This document shows, piece after piece, positions 37,749 through 48,244 of a stretch of 64,000 nt of DNA. The notes under the pieces were generated by a model. The model made no database searches. It was not told where the DNA came from and was given only the letters and a program-made list of their open reading frames with translations. This DNA comes from Nitrospira sp. (GTDB lineage: Bacteria; Nitrospirota; Nitrospiria; Nitrospirales; Nitrospiraceae), in the NCBI GenBank assembly GCA_029881435.1, contig JAOUMR010000001.1, positions 1-64,000 on the forward strand, given 5' to 3'. Numbering within the stretch: position 1 is the first letter of the stretch; every line of letters begins with the position of its first letter. The translations under genes were made by a program, and so were the position numbers.

Positions 37749-40412
37749 ATGACTACCACTGCCAAAACCGTGCGCCTCACGATCGATGGGATGACGGTCA
37801 AGGTCCCAAAAGGGACATTGGTCATCGAAGCGGCACGTCGCGTCGGCGTCATGATTCCGCATTTCTGCTATCATCCGAAGCTCAAACCGGATGCCAATTG
37901 CCGCATGTGCCTGGTCGAAATCGAAAAGATGCCCAAACTCCAGACCGCCTGTAGCACACTGGTCGACGAAGGAATGAGCGTGCGCACCGCTACGACCGTG
38001 GTCAATGATGCCCATCGCTCGGTGCTCGAGTTCATCCTCGCCAATCACCCACTCGATTGCCCGGTCTGCGATCAAGGGGGAAAATGCGATCTTCAAGATT
38101 TCTCCCATCAATACACAGCCACCAGCCGGTTCGTAGAAACCAAACGCATCTTCCCAAAGGATTATTTCAGCCCACTTATCGAGACGCAAATGAATCGCTG
38201 CGTGCAGTGCCTCCGCTGTGTCCGTTACTGCGACGAGGTCATGGATGTGAAGGCGTTGGCACCGGTTGGCCGCGGGACTATGACCGAGATCAAGCACTTC
38301 GGCCCACATCCGCTGAATTGCGAATTCTGCGGTGGCTGCGTGCAAATCTGCCCGGTCGGGGCGATTACCAGCCGGCTCTCGATGTACGAGTATCGGCCCT
38401 GGATGTTGAAACGAGCCGACACCATCTGCGGATACTGCGGGGACGGATGTCAGATGACCGTCCAGACGAAGGACCAGGAACTCATCGAGGTAAACTCCGC
38501 GCATGGAGCCGGTCGAAATAATGGGGACCTCTGTGCGCGTGGGTTTTTTGGATTCCATGCGGCCAGCCACCCCGACCGCTTAACCCACCCGCTGATCCGG
38601 AGAAACGGCGCACTCGTGCAAGCGACATGGGAAGAAGCCCTCGAATACGTCGCCAGCCGTGTCAGCGAGCTTAAGGACATGCATGGGGGCCAGGGTTTCG
38701 GAGGATTGATCTCCGGCCGTTGTACGAACGAAGAATTGTACGTCTTTCAGAAATTTATGCGCGGGGCCATCGGCACCAACAATATCGACAGCAGCGCCCG
38801 GTACGGCCACGTCAATGGTCTGCAGGCCATGCGACTCGTCCAGGGGACGCATCGGTGGACCGTCACCTTCGACGACGTCCTAGATGCCGATGTGCTGCTA
38901 CTCGTCGGCACGAACATCACAGAGACTAATCCCATCACGGGACTCAAAGTCAAAGAAGCGGTGAAAAAGCGCGGGGCAACGTTGATCACAATTGAATCGC
39001 TGGAGCCCGTCATCGACACGATGAGTAACATCGCCAATCTCTCCCATCATCATTTTCGCATCCCACCCAGCGAGATGCAGAATGGTATCCTTGGTCTCTT
39101 GAAAGCCGTCCTTGAGGAAAATCTGATCCCGCCGGACATCTCACAGCGATATCCCGCGTATGTGAAGGCCGTCACGACCGCCCTGCGAGCGTTCTCGTGG
39201 CAAGATCTTCAGAGGGCCAGCGGCATCGAGCCTGATTCGTTCATCCAAGCCGCCAAGGCCCTGGCCGCGGGACGCCGAGTGATTGCTCTGACAGGTCAAG
39301 TGCTCCTACGCAAGGAGCACGGGTACGCCGCCTCCTTGACCCTTCTCGATCTGCTTATTCTGACAGGCAAATTGGACCAGCCTGGTTGCGGGTTTGCCCC
39401 ACTGGCAGAGGAAAACAATGACCAAGGTGCCGTCGAAATGGGCGCCATTGCCGAGTTCCTGCCGGGGCCCTGTCTCGCCGACAGTGCTGCGGACCGCGAG
39501 AGATTCATGCAGCTATGGAAGACAGACCTGCCGCTCGCCGTCGGAGCCTCCCTCGTCGACATGGTACATCGTGCCCACGCAGGATCCCTTAAAGCGATGT
39601 TCATTGTGGGGGAGAATCCCGTGGCCAGTCTTCCCGCACCGATACGCGCAGAGGATTCGTTACGAAAGTTGGATCTTCTCGTCTGCCAGGAACTGTTTTT
39701 GACTGAGACGGCTGCCCTGGCCCACGTTGTGTTGCCTGCCGCTTCTTCGATGGAAAAGACCGGAACGTTTACAAATACTGAAGGACATGTGCAAGCCGTT
39801 CGTCCTTCGATTGAGCCGATCGGAGAAAGCCGCCCCGATTGGGAGGTGTTTGCCGCTCTGTCCATCCTGTTAGGCATTCCGATGGAGTACGCAGAGAGCA
39901 AAGACATCCTGAAGGAAATCCGAGGTGCCATTTCCGGCTATACATCGTTTGGACCGACACCGTTGCCTCCTAAAGTCGATCCTATCGCCATGGACCGTTA
40001 CCTCAGCGAGGGGTACGAGCCGGATCTCACGACGCGCTACCGACTCATGGCGCCGCATTCCAGACCGGACGGCACCCTACAGTTGGAGATGGCACAGAGC
40101 TTGTTCCACTCCGGAAAGCTTTCGACACGATCGAAAGGCCTGCTACAGCTGGAAGGCAGTGGCCGGCTCCGGATCAATCCGGTTGACGCCGCCCGCTTTG
40201 CCTTGATGGATGGAGATCGCGTGCGCCTCTCCAGTACTTCCGGAGAGATGACAACCGAGGTAAAGATCATGGAACGGGTGCCTCAAGGAACGGCGTGGTT
40301 TCCGGATCACTTCGGCCAGGCTGCCGTCGGCCTGTTCGAGTGTGCGATAGATCCAATTACACACGTGCCATCGTTCCGGACGGCAACGGTGTCTATGATG
40401 AAGGTTGCGTGA
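37749..40412 (+). CDS. nuoG: NADH-quinone oxidoreductase subunit G
   Basis: 75-kDa-type subunit, 887 aa, carrying several Fe-S clusters of the peripheral arm. N-terminal 2Fe-2S: FCYHPKLKPDANCRMCLVE. His-Cys3 4Fe-4S: HPLDCPVCDQGGKCDL. Further 4Fe-4S sites: CVQCLRCVRYC and CEFCGGCVQICPVGA, then CGYCGDGCQ of the extra N7-type/molybdopterin-domain cluster. The rest is a molybdopterin-oxidoreductase-like domain (HVVLPAASSMEKTGTFTNTE). Length and cluster set are normal for bacterial NuoG. Confidence 0.94.
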   Translation: MTTTAKTVRLTIDGMTVKVPKGTLVIEAARRVGVMIPHFCYHPKLKPDANCRMCLVEIEKMPKLQTACSTLVDEGMSVRTATTVVNDAHRSVLEFILANHPLDCPVCDQGGKCDLQDFSHQYTATSRFVETKRIFPKDYFSPLIETQMNRCVQCLRCVRYCDEVMDVKALAPVGRGTMTEIKHFGPHPLNCEFCGGCVQICPVGAITSRLSMYEYRPWMLKRADTICGYCGDGCQMTVQTKDQELIEVNSAHGAGRNNGDLCARGFFGFHAASHPDRLTHPLIRRNGALVQATWEEALEYVASRVSELKDMHGGQGFGGLISGRCTNEELYVFQKFMRGAIGTNNIDSSARYGHVNGLQAMRLVQGTHRWTVTFDDVLDADVLLLVGTNITETNPITGLKVKEAVKKRGATLITIESLEPVIDTMSNIANLSHHHFRIPPSEMQNGILGLLKAVLEENLIPPDISQRYPAYVKAVTTALRAFSWQDLQRASGIEPDSFIQAAKALAAGRRVIALTGQVLLRKEHGYAASLTLLDLLILTGKLDQPGCGFAPLAEENNDQGAVEMGAIAEFLPGPCLADSAADRERFMQLWKTDLPLAVGASLVDMVHRAHAGSLKAMFIVGENPVASLPAPIRAEDSLRKLDLLVCQELFLTETAALAHVVLPAASSMEKTGTFTNTEGHVQAVRPSIEPIGESRPDWEVFAALSILLGIPMEYAESKDILKEIRGAISGYTSFGPTPLPPKVDPIAMDRYLSEGYEPDLTTRYRLMAPHSRPDGTLQLEMAQSLFHSGKLSTRSKGLLQLEGSGRLRINPVDAARFALMDGDRVRLSSTSGEMTTEVKIMERVPQGTAWFPDHFGQAAVGLFECAIDPITHVPSFRTATVSMMKVA

Positions 40413-40458
40413 CGAGGCGATTACATGCTGATGACTATGCTAATCCAGGAGTCTTATC

Positions 40459-41535
40459 GTGAGTGAATTCGGATTGCGTCTTGCCATATCTCTTACCCAA
40501 ATCGCCGCCGTCATGGGCATCGTCGTTGTCACGGTGCTGCTCCTCACCTTGGCCGAGCGAAAAGTGTTGGGATGGATGCAGGACCGCATGGGACCAATGG
40601 AAGTGGGACCCTATGGCATTCTCCAGCCGTTTGCGGATGCGATCAAACTCTTCTTCAAGGAAGACATCATCCCTGCCGGCGCTAATAAATTTCTGTTCAC
40701 GATGGCGCCCATACTTTGCTTGATTCCTGCATTCATTGGGTTCGCGGTCATTCCCTGGGGTCCGAACTGGACGCTCGAGATCGGCGGCATCACCGTCAAA
40801 CCCTTCGTGATCAGCGATATCAACATCGGCATCCTGTACATCCTGGCCTTCGCCTCGATCGGTGCCTACGGCATCATCCTCGGAGGGTGGGCATCCAACA
40901 GCAAATACTCCTTGCTCGGAGGGTTGCGCTCGGCTGCACAGATCATCAGTTATGAGCTCAACGTCGGGCTGTCCATTATCGGCGTGGTCATCCTCACCGG
41001 CTCACTCAGCCTCGTACAAATCACCGATGCCCAAGCAGGATGGTTTTGGAACTGGTACCTTTTTGCCCTTCCGGCCCCTCAGATTTTCGCCTTTGTCGTC
41101 TATGTGATCTCATCAGTAGCCGAGACGAACCGCGTTCCGTTCGATTTGCCCGAGGCGGAAAGCGAACTCGTCGCCGGATTCTTTACCGAATACAGTGGTC
41201 TCCGATTCGCGTTCTTCTTTCTCGCAGAATACGCAAACATGGTGTTGGTGTCCTGTGTGGCAGCCGCACTATTTCTCGGTGGCTGGCAGGCGCCGTATCC
41301 AGGGACGATTCTGGAGCTCCTCGGCCTACCATCGTTATCCTGGATCGAGAGCACGATGTGGTTTGCCATCAAGACCTACTCATTTCTGTTCCTCTTTTTC
41401 TGGCTCAGAGCCACTTTACCGAGACTACGATACGATCAGCTGATGAAGTTTGGCTGGAAAGTACTGCTGCCGATCGCATTGGCGAACATTGTCGCCACAT
41501 CAATCGCAGTATTTGTTTCTCAACAAATGAAATAA
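40459..41535 (+). CDS. nuoH: NADH-quinone oxidoreductase subunit H
   Basis: Membrane subunit at the junction of the arms, forming much of the quinone tunnel. Landmarks are LTLAERKVLGWMQDRMGPME, GILQPFADAIKLFFKEDIIP, the loop ETNRVPFDLPEAESELVAGF and FWLRATLPRLRYDQLMKFGW. Eight helices are expected. Start GTG 40459 has AGGAG upstream. Length 358 aa, typical. Confidence 0.95.
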   Translation: MSEFGLRLAISLTQIAAVMGIVVVTVLLLTLAERKVLGWMQDRMGPMEVGPYGILQPFADAIKLFFKEDIIPAGANKFLFTMAPILCLIPAFIGFAVIPWGPNWTLEIGGITVKPFVISDINIGILYILAFASIGAYGIILGGWASNSKYSLLGGLRSAAQIISYELNVGLSIIGVVILTGSLSLVQITDAQAGWFWNWYLFALPAPQIFAFVVYVISSVAETNRVPFDLPEAESELVAGFFTEYSGLRFAFFFLAEYANMVLVSCVAAALFLGGWQAPYPGTILELLGLPSLSWIESTMWFAIKTYSFLFLFFWLRATLPRLRYDQLMKFGWKVLLPIALANIVATSIAVFVSQQMK

Positions 41536-41548
41536 CTCACGAACCGAT

Positions 41549-42115
41549 ATGGCCTCACCCACCCACTCAACACGTCTTCGCCTCTCCGAATGGCTGAAGA
41601 CCATTACGTTCTATGAGATCCTCGTCGGCATGAAGGCGACCTTGTCGCACTTGCTCAACTACCAACCGGTCACACTGCAATATCCTCATGAGAAACGCAC
41701 ACTGCCGGACAACTATCGCGGCATGCTCGCCCTGCTCCGATACGACGATGGAACTGAGAAGTGCGTGGGGTGCGACCTCTGTGAAGCGGCCTGTCCTTCA
41801 CGGGTCATTCGTGTCGTGAGCGCCGAGGTGCCCGGCGAACCGACGAAGCGCTACTCGAAAGAATATTATATGGACATGACCCGATGTTTGTTCTGCGGGA
41901 TGTGCGTCGATGCCTGTCCCGTCGACGCCTTGGGCATGACGAGAGAATTTGAATGGGCGGTGTATGACAAGCGGCAACTCCACTTGAATAAGCAGCAACT
42001 CCTCGCGATCGGCGACCGATCGTTCCCGATCCGTGAGAAACGCTTGGAACTTCAACATCCGAACGTTGCGTTCTTCAACGTGCCCTTCAAGCACGTTCCG
42101 CCCAAACCGAACTGA
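41549..42115 (+). CDS. nuoI: NADH-quinone oxidoreductase subunit I (2 x 4Fe-4S)
   Basis: 188-aa ferredoxin-like subunit with two 4Fe-4S binding motifs, CVGCDLCEAACPSRVI and CLFCGMCVDACPVDALGMT, holding clusters N6a and N6b. The N-terminal helix precedes the NYRGMLALLRY block. It begins 13 nt after nuoH. Confidence 0.95.
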   Translation: MASPTHSTRLRLSEWLKTITFYEILVGMKATLSHLLNYQPVTLQYPHEKRTLPDNYRGMLALLRYDDGTEKCVGCDLCEAACPSRVIRVVSAEVPGEPTKRYSKEYYMDMTRCLFCGMCVDACPVDALGMTREFEWAVYDKRQLHLNKQQLLAIGDRSFPIREKRLELQHPNVAFFNVPFKHVPPKPN

Positions 42116-42201
42116 CCCGGATGGAACGCATTGGGGTGCCGATGACGGCCACACCGTGGCATGAGTTTGGTCCGATCGACCGCTAATCCAGGGACTGTAT
42201 C

Positions 42202-42747
42202 GTGGCGCACTTGTTTTTTGGATATTTTGCCGGGATGATTACCATCACCTCCATTCTCGTGGTGGCACTCAGGAATCCTGTCTACAGCGCGCTGTCTCTC
42301 CTGATCATGTTTTTTCACGTCGCAGGACTCTTTATCACGCTCCATGCCGAGTTTCTTGCCGCCGTGCAAGTCATCGTCTATGCCGGGGCTATCCTCGTAC
42401 TGTATCTATTTGTCGTCATGCTGCTCAACGTCAACCGCGACGATCGGTACCACAGCCAATGGCGAGTCGTCGCCTTTGTCTGCGTTCCGTTGTCGATCGA
42501 ATTTCTCGTCCTACTCTCAGGCACCATGGGTGCAGCCAATCGCCAACCGGCCTCGCTTCCTGTCGAGCCTCACACCGCAGACAATACATTGGCCATTGGT
42601 CGGACGCTCTTCTCGACGTATTTATTCCCATTTGAAGTGGCATCCTTGATTCTCTTGGTTGCCATGATTGGCGCCATCTTCCTTGCAAAACGCGACATCG
42701 GCGAGAACGAGGCAAAGGACGTAACCCGCGTGCCAGGTGCCCAATGA
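42202..42747 (+). CDS. nuoJ: NADH-quinone oxidoreductase subunit J
   Basis: Membrane subunit of 181 aa with about five helices. The conserved region [40 protein letters not shown] includes the pi-bulge helix seen in complex I structures. GTG start at 42202. Overlaps nuoK by 4 nt (ATGA), which suggests translational coupling. Confidence 0.94.
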   Translation: MAHLFFGYFAGMITITSILVVALRNPVYSALSLLIMFFHVAGLFITLHAEFLAAVQVIVYAGAILVLYLFVVMLLNVNRDDRYHSQWRVVAFVCVPLSIEFLVLLSGTMGAANRQPASLPVEPHTADNTLAIGRTLFSTYLFPFEVASLILLVAMIGAIFLAKRDIGENEAKDVTRVPGAQ

Positions 42748-43049
42748 CAGTCCCCGTTTCCTACTACATAATTTTGAGCGCCATCGTGTTCCTGACGGGT
42801 GTGGTCGGCGTGCTGATCCGGCGCAACATCATCGCCATTCTGCTGTCCGTGGAGTTGATGCTGAACGCCACCAACATCAATTTCGTCGCATTCTCCGACC
42901 ACCTGCAGGATCTCGGCGGGCAGGTGTTCGTTTTTTTTGCCTTGACGGTAGCAGCGGCAGAAGTCGCGGTCGGTCTGGCCATCATCATCGCCTTGCACCG
43001 ATCTAGATCTACGATCAATATCGAGGAGTTCAACCTACTCAAGTGGTAA
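42744..43049 (+). CDS. nuoK: NADH-quinone oxidoreductase subunit K
   Basis: 101-aa, three-helix antiporter-related subunit. [20 protein letters not shown] contains the key membrane glutamate, and the third helix [17 protein letters not shown] carries the second. Overlaps the nuoJ stop by 4 nt. Confidence 0.95.
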   Translation: MTVPVSYYIILSAIVFLTGVVGVLIRRNIIAILLSVELMLNATNINFVAFSDHLQDLGGQVFVFFALTVAAAEVAVGLAIIIALHRSRSTINIEEFNLLKW

Positions 43050-43148
43050 ACATACCCGTGACGCCTCATCACCCCTCACACGCTAAGCTCCTCAGTGTCC
43101 TTCTTGAGGCTTCTGTGAGACTGACGGCCATCGATTGATACCTTCACC

Positions 43149-45044
43149 ATGCTGTACGCACTCATTCCACTCCTTCCACTGGCCGCCTTTCTTGTCTTAG
43201 GATTAGGAGGATCCCGGATCAAGGACCGGGCTCACCTGGTTGCAGTCCCGGCAGTCTTGTTATCGCTCACGCTCGCCCTGACCGCTTTTTTTGAGGTTGC
43301 CTCTGGTTCCGTTATTTCAGTACCACTCTATACCTGGCTCACTTCGGGCGATCTCGATATTCACATCGGCCTCCATATCGATCGTCTCACCGCCGTCATG
43401 TTGTTACTGGTCACCGGCGTCAGTTCGCTCGTGCACATTTACACGATCGGTTACATGCACGGCGATTCAGGCTATGCCCGTTTCTTCAGTTATATTGCCC
43501 TCTTCACCTTCTCCATGCTGATGCTTGTGCTCGCCGACAATTTGCTCCAGCTCTTCATATTTTGGGAAGCTGTCGGTCTGTGCTCCTATCTCTTGATCGG
43601 ACATTGGTACGAGCGCGCGTCGGCCTGCGCCGCGGCGACCAAGGCCTTTCTCGTGAATCGCGTAGGCGATTTCGGCTTCATGCTGGGCCTGCTGTTGGTC
43701 TGGTACCATTTTGGATCACTGAACTACCTCGACATCTTCCCTGCCATCCATGAAGCAACTGACTTGACGATGAATCTGCTCGGTCCGTTTGGAGGAGTGT
43801 GGGACGTGTCCGTATTCACGCTCATCGCCCTCTTACTGTTCACCGGCGCGGTGGGGAAATCAGCACAAGTCCCTCTTCACGTCTGGTTGCCTGATGCCAT
43901 GGAAGGCCCCACACCGATTTCGGCTCTCATTCACGCTGCCACGATGGTGACAGCCGGTGTGTTCATGGTCGCACGGCTTGCTCCCATCTATAACTTGTCC
44001 CCCACCGCCATGAGCGTCGTCGCCGTGACCGGCGCTGTGACCATGCTTCTTGGCGCGACGATTGCGCTGACTCAAACAGACATCAAACGTGTGGTGGCCT
44101 ATTCGACCGTGAGCCAGCTCGGCTACATGATCATGGCCTGTGGACTCGGCGCGTATGCTTCCGGCATGTACCATCTGTTAACCCACGGTGCCTTCAAAGC
44201 CTTGCTGTTCCTTGGCTGTGGCTCGGTAATCATCGCCCTTCACCATGAGCAGGACATGCGGCATATGGGTGGTCTCAAAGATAAACTCCCGATTACCTAT
44301 TGGACGTTTGTGGTGGGTTCACTGGCCCTTGCCGGCTTTCCACTCACGGCTGGATTTTTCAGTAAGGATGATATTCTGGTGTCCGCCTGGTCGTCGGGAA
44401 CATTGGGGCAGGTACTGAGCATCTTAGGCCTGTTGACGGCGCTATTGACCGCCTTCTATAGCTTTAGGCTGGTGTTCGCGACATTTTGGGGGCCGTCGCA
44501 TGTCGAACCGCACCATGCGACGCACATCCAGGAACCTTCACGAACAATGACCACACCGCTCCTTATACTGGCAGTCTTCAGCGTACTGACGGGATACCTC
44601 GGCATCCCGTCATTTTTGGAGCCCGTGTTTTCTACCGGACAGGATACCGCTACGCAGCATGGTTCCGACGCGCTCATGATTATGCTTGCCGCTACGGCGA
44701 TGGGGTTACTCGGCATCGCATCGGCCTACTATGTCTACGTGCTGAATCCTGATCTACCTGAGCGCCTCGCTACGCGATGGAAGGTCCTCTACCAAGCCTC
44801 GTTGAATAAGTGGTATGTCGATGAACTGTATGACTATCTTTTCGTGCGACCAACGTTGAAGACAGCCTCAGAACTTTGGAAACGAGTCGATGTCGAGGTG
44901 ATCGATGGAGCTGTTAATGGAATCGCACGGGCCATCGCGTGGGGAGGATGGTTGTTGCGGCTCATCCAGAGCGGCCAAACCCAACACTATGCCCTGGCCA
45001 TGGCCCTGGGTATCGTCGTGTTAACGGCGTATCTACTTCTTTGA
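43149..45044 (+). CDS. nuoL: NADH-quinone oxidoreductase subunit L (antiporter-like)
   Basis: Distal proton-pumping subunit of 631 aa with the long lateral helix at its C-terminus. Motifs: FFSYIALFTFSMLMLVLADN, FWEAVGLCSYLLIGHWYER, HVWLPDAMEGPTPISALIHA, TQTDIKRVVAYSTVSQLGYM and GGLKDKLPITYW. The pumping Glu and Lys residues are present in these motifs. Confidence 0.95.
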   Translation: MLYALIPLLPLAAFLVLGLGGSRIKDRAHLVAVPAVLLSLTLALTAFFEVASGSVISVPLYTWLTSGDLDIHIGLHIDRLTAVMLLLVTGVSSLVHIYTIGYMHGDSGYARFFSYIALFTFSMLMLVLADNLLQLFIFWEAVGLCSYLLIGHWYERASACAAATKAFLVNRVGDFGFMLGLLLVWYHFGSLNYLDIFPAIHEATDLTMNLLGPFGGVWDVSVFTLIALLLFTGAVGKSAQVPLHVWLPDAMEGPTPISALIHAATMVTAGVFMVARLAPIYNLSPTAMSVVAVTGAVTMLLGATIALTQTDIKRVVAYSTVSQLGYMIMACGLGAYASGMYHLLTHGAFKALLFLGCGSVIIALHHEQDMRHMGGLKDKLPITYWTFVVGSLALAGFPLTAGFFSKDDILVSAWSSGTLGQVLSILGLLTALLTAFYSFRLVFATFWGPSHVEPHHATHIQEPSRTMTTPLLILAVFSVLTGYLGIPSFLEPVFSTGQDTATQHGSDALMIMLAATAMGLLGIASAYYVYVLNPDLPERLATRWKVLYQASLNKWYVDELYDYLFVRPTLKTASELWKRVDVEVIDGAVNGIARAIAWGGWLLRLIQSGQTQHYALAMALGIVVLTAYLLL

Positions 45045-45135
45045 TGACTACGTATGGAACGAACCCTGGCAAACTCAGCATGATCCATTGGAAATCTCGT
45101 ATTCTGGGATTCGCATTTGCAGATTTGGAGTGCTG

Positions 45136-46743
45136 ATGACTGGCTTTCCTTGGCTTACGGTATTGATCTTTCTGCCCTTGATTGGAGCAGTGGTCCTCTT
45201 TGCCGTCAAGGACGCCTCTGTCAGACTGGTCGCCCTAGGTATGACCGTTGCCGACTTACTGATCTCGCTCCCTCTCTGGTGGCTCTTCGATGCATCCTCC
45301 GGTCAGATGCAATTCGTAGAATCGGCCAGATGGATCCCCACACTCTCAATCAATTACAAGCTTGGTCTCGACGGTATCAGCTTGCCTCTGATTATCATGA
45401 CGACGGTCCTGATGCCGCTCTGCGTCTTGATCTCCTGGCACGCCATAGAAACGAAGGTTCGGAGCTTCATGGCCATGCTGTTGATCATGGAAAGTGCGAT
45501 GATCGGAGTGTTCTGCGCGCTGGATTTCGTACTCTTCTACGTGTTTTGGGAAGCGATGCTGATCCCGATGTACCTCCTGATCGGAGTCTGGGGCGGGCCG
45601 AATCGCCTCTACGCCGCAATTAAATTCTTTCTCTACACCCTCGCCGGCAGCGTCTTGCTGCTGGTCGGAATCCTGGTCCTATATTTCCAGGGTGGCCACA
45701 CCTTCGACATTCTTCAACTGAGCCAGAGAAGCTACGGAGTGGCGCTTCAGATCTGGCTCTTCTTCGCATTTTTCGCGGCGTTCGCCGTCAAGGTTCCTAT
45801 GTTCCCCTTCCACACCTGGCTGCCAGACGCACATGTAGAAGCTCCCACAGCCGGCAGCGTGATTCTCGCCAGCGTCCTACTCAAAATGGGGACCTATGGT
45901 TTTTTACGCTTTAGTCTTCCCATGTTGCCAGATGCATCACGGCTGTTCACTCCGTTGATGGTGGTGCTCTCGATTGTGGCCATTATCTACGGCGCCTACA
46001 TGGCCTTAGCCCAGGCCGATCTTAAGAAACTCATCGCCTACTCCAGCGTGAGCCATATGGGGTTCGTAACGCTCGGCCTCTTCATGTTCAATATTCAGGG
46101 GATTGAAGGCGCCGTCATGCAGATGGTGAACCACGGCATCACCACGGGTGGGCTCTTTCTCTGCGTCGGAATGATCTACGAACGAACGCACAGCCGACAG
46201 ATCACCGACAATATCGGTCTCACGAAGCCGATGCCTCGCTATGCCACACTCCTCGTCATTTTTGCGCTGTCTTCGCTTGGACTTCCCGGCACCAACAGTT
46301 TCGTGGGTGAGTTCATGGTACTCGTAGGCACGTTCCTCTGGAGCAAGATCGCCGCAGCGTTTGCGTCATTGGGTATTATCCTGGCCGCTGCCTACCTACT
46401 CTGGATGATTCAGCGGGTTGCCTTCGGCGTCCCCGCCGCGCATGTACTTCCGAAACTTCGTGACCTCAACCTTCGTGAAATGGTGACTCTCGTGCCGCTG
46501 GCAGTGCTGATTTTCTTGATTGGCCTGTTTCCTAATCCCGTGTTGACTCGCATGCACATGAGCGTGGAGAAAGTTATCGCACGTGTCATTCCGCTTCCCC
46601 AGGAAGAGAGTTCAGCGCTGAACCAGCAGGTTCCGCCCTCCACTCAACAGGGGCTCACCACGAATGTCGACCTCACGATCTCACGAGAGGGCCCACACAC
46701 TCCACGTTTCAGCGATATCGCGACAAAGGAACGCCGGCCATGA
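45136..46743 (+). CDS. nuoM: NADH-quinone oxidoreductase subunit M (antiporter-like)
   Basis: Proton-pumping subunit, about 535 aa. Motifs: NYKLGLDGISLPLI, FWEAMLIPMYLLIGVWGG, PFHTWLPDAHVEAPTAGSVI, LAQADLKKLIAYSSVSHMGF and LPGTNSFVGEFM. The frame extends to 45088; ATG 45136 is preferred because GGAG lies 5 nt upstream. Overlaps nuoN by 4 nt. The C-terminal tail of about 45 polar residues after the last helix is longer than usual. Confidence 0.94.
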   Translation: MTGFPWLTVLIFLPLIGAVVLFAVKDASVRLVALGMTVADLLISLPLWWLFDASSGQMQFVESARWIPTLSINYKLGLDGISLPLIIMTTVLMPLCVLISWHAIETKVRSFMAMLLIMESAMIGVFCALDFVLFYVFWEAMLIPMYLLIGVWGGPNRLYAAIKFFLYTLAGSVLLLVGILVLYFQGGHTFDILQLSQRSYGVALQIWLFFAFFAAFAVKVPMFPFHTWLPDAHVEAPTAGSVILASVLLKMGTYGFLRFSLPMLPDASRLFTPLMVVLSIVAIIYGAYMALAQADLKKLIAYSSVSHMGFVTLGLFMFNIQGIEGAVMQMVNHGITTGGLFLCVGMIYERTHSRQITDNIGLTKPMPRYATLLVIFALSSLGLPGTNSFVGEFMVLVGTFLWSKIAAAFASLGIILAAAYLLWMIQRVAFGVPAAHVLPKLRDLNLREMVTLVPLAVLIFLIGLFPNPVLTRMHMSVEKVIARVIPLPQEESSALNQQVPPSTQQGLTTNVDLTISREGPHTPRFSDIATKERRP

Positions 46744-48206
46744 CTTTCGCTGTGGGCGACCTTTTCCTCATTTTACCGGAATTGCTCGTCATCACAGCGG
46801 CCTGCGTCGTGCTTGTGCTTGACCCTGTACTGCGTGGGCCTCGCAAGGACGTCTTGGTGTGGTTCAGTCTTGGAACCCTCGCCATATGCATGGGAGTGAC
46901 GGCGTCCCAGGTGAGCGGTCCGACCGCGATCTTTAGCGGTCTCGTCATCATCGATGCCTATGGCGCCTTCTGGAAATTGCTCCTGTACTTCGTCACCGGC
47001 CTTACCATCCTTCTTTCCTATTCATACCTCAAGGAAGAACGGCTGTATTTCGGCGAATATTATGGTTTCGTTCTGCTCGCGCTCGCCGGGATGATGGTGA
47101 TGGTGTCGGCGGACGATCTGTTGACGATCTATCTCGGCACCGAGCTCATGTCCCTCTCGCTGTACGTGTTGGCGGGACTCAAGCGCGCAGAGCCGCGTTC
47201 CCTCGAGGCCTCCGCAAAGTACTTCGTCTTGGGCGCATTCTCATCCGGCATTCTCCTCTATGGCATATCGCTTCTGTATGGAGCGACCGGTAGTACAAGG
47301 CTGCCGGAAATCGCCACGGCGATCGCAAGCCAAGGATTGAGTGATCCATTACTGTTGCTCTCCACGATCTTGCTCGCGGTTGGGTTTGGCTTCAAGCTCG
47401 CCGTTGTTCCGTTCCACATGTGGACCCCCGATGTCTACCAGGGTGCCCCGACCTCCGTGACGGCTTTTATGGCGGTGGCCTCTAAAGCCGCCAGCTTCGG
47501 CGCTTTTCTGAGGGTATTTATTGAGGGCCTGGGGGGGCTCAAAGCGAACTGGTCCGCGATCTTTCTCTTGCTCTGCATCGCCACGCTCTTGATCGGTAAC
47601 ATCGTTGCGCTGGTCCAAACGAACGTCAAGCGCATGCTGGCCTACTCAAGCATCGCCCATGCGGGCTATGCCTTGATCGGAGTCGTGGCCGCCGGTCGGA
47701 TGGAGGGTTCTTCCGGGATCGCCAGCGTCTTACTCTATCTGGCGCTGTATACCTTCATGACCTTCGGAGCGTTTGCGATCGTGGCGATGCTCCGCAAAGG
47801 CGACATCGAAGGAGAAGAGATCGAAGACTTTACTGGTCTGTCGAAACGCCACCCTCTGGCTGCACTCTTAATGCTGATCTTTATGGTTTCACTGGCAGGA
47901 ATTCCTCCGACTGCCGGCTTTGTCGGGAAATTGTATATCTTTAAGTCAGCGGTGGAAGCCGGCATGACGTGGTTGGCGGCGCTTGGTCTGATCTTTGCCG
48001 CCATTTCAGCCTACTTCTACCTGCGACTCGTCATGGTCATGTACATGCGGGAGCCGATCGATCATTCAGACACCGCTCCTCATTTGGTCATGTCTCCGAC
48101 TCTCTCCATCGTGCTCGCCTGTACGGTCGCCGGGGTCGTCATCTTCGGGGTCTACCCCAACCCGCTCGTGAGCTTCGCCATGCAGGCCGTGTTGATACTA
48201 AAATAA
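46740..48206 (+). CDS. nuoN: NADH-quinone oxidoreductase subunit N (antiporter-like)
   Basis: Third antiporter-like proton pump, 488 aa. Motifs: YLGTELMSLSLYVLAGLKR, AVVPFHMWTPDVYQGAPTSV, QTNVKRMLAYSSIAHAGYAL and SLAGIPPTAGFVGKLYIF. It closes the complete nuo set. No clear terminator was found before the next gene. Confidence 0.95.
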   Translation: MTFAVGDLFLILPELLVITAACVVLVLDPVLRGPRKDVLVWFSLGTLAICMGVTASQVSGPTAIFSGLVIIDAYGAFWKLLLYFVTGLTILLSYSYLKEERLYFGEYYGFVLLALAGMMVMVSADDLLTIYLGTELMSLSLYVLAGLKRAEPRSLEASAKYFVLGAFSSGILLYGISLLYGATGSTRLPEIATAIASQGLSDPLLLLSTILLAVGFGFKLAVVPFHMWTPDVYQGAPTSVTAFMAVASKAASFGAFLRVFIEGLGGLKANWSAIFLLLCIATLLIGNIVALVQTNVKRMLAYSSIAHAGYALIGVVAAGRMEGSSGIASVLLYLALYTFMTFGAFAIVAMLRKGDIEGEEIEDFTGLSKRHPLAALLMLIFMVSLAGIPPTAGFVGKLYIFKSAVEAGMTWLAALGLIFAAISAYFYLRLVMVMYMREPIDHSDTAPHLVMSPTLSIVLACTVAGVVIFGVYPNPLVSFAMQAVLILK

Positions 48207-48244
48207 GCCGTCGTATCCTTTTAACGATCTCTGTGCGGGGCATC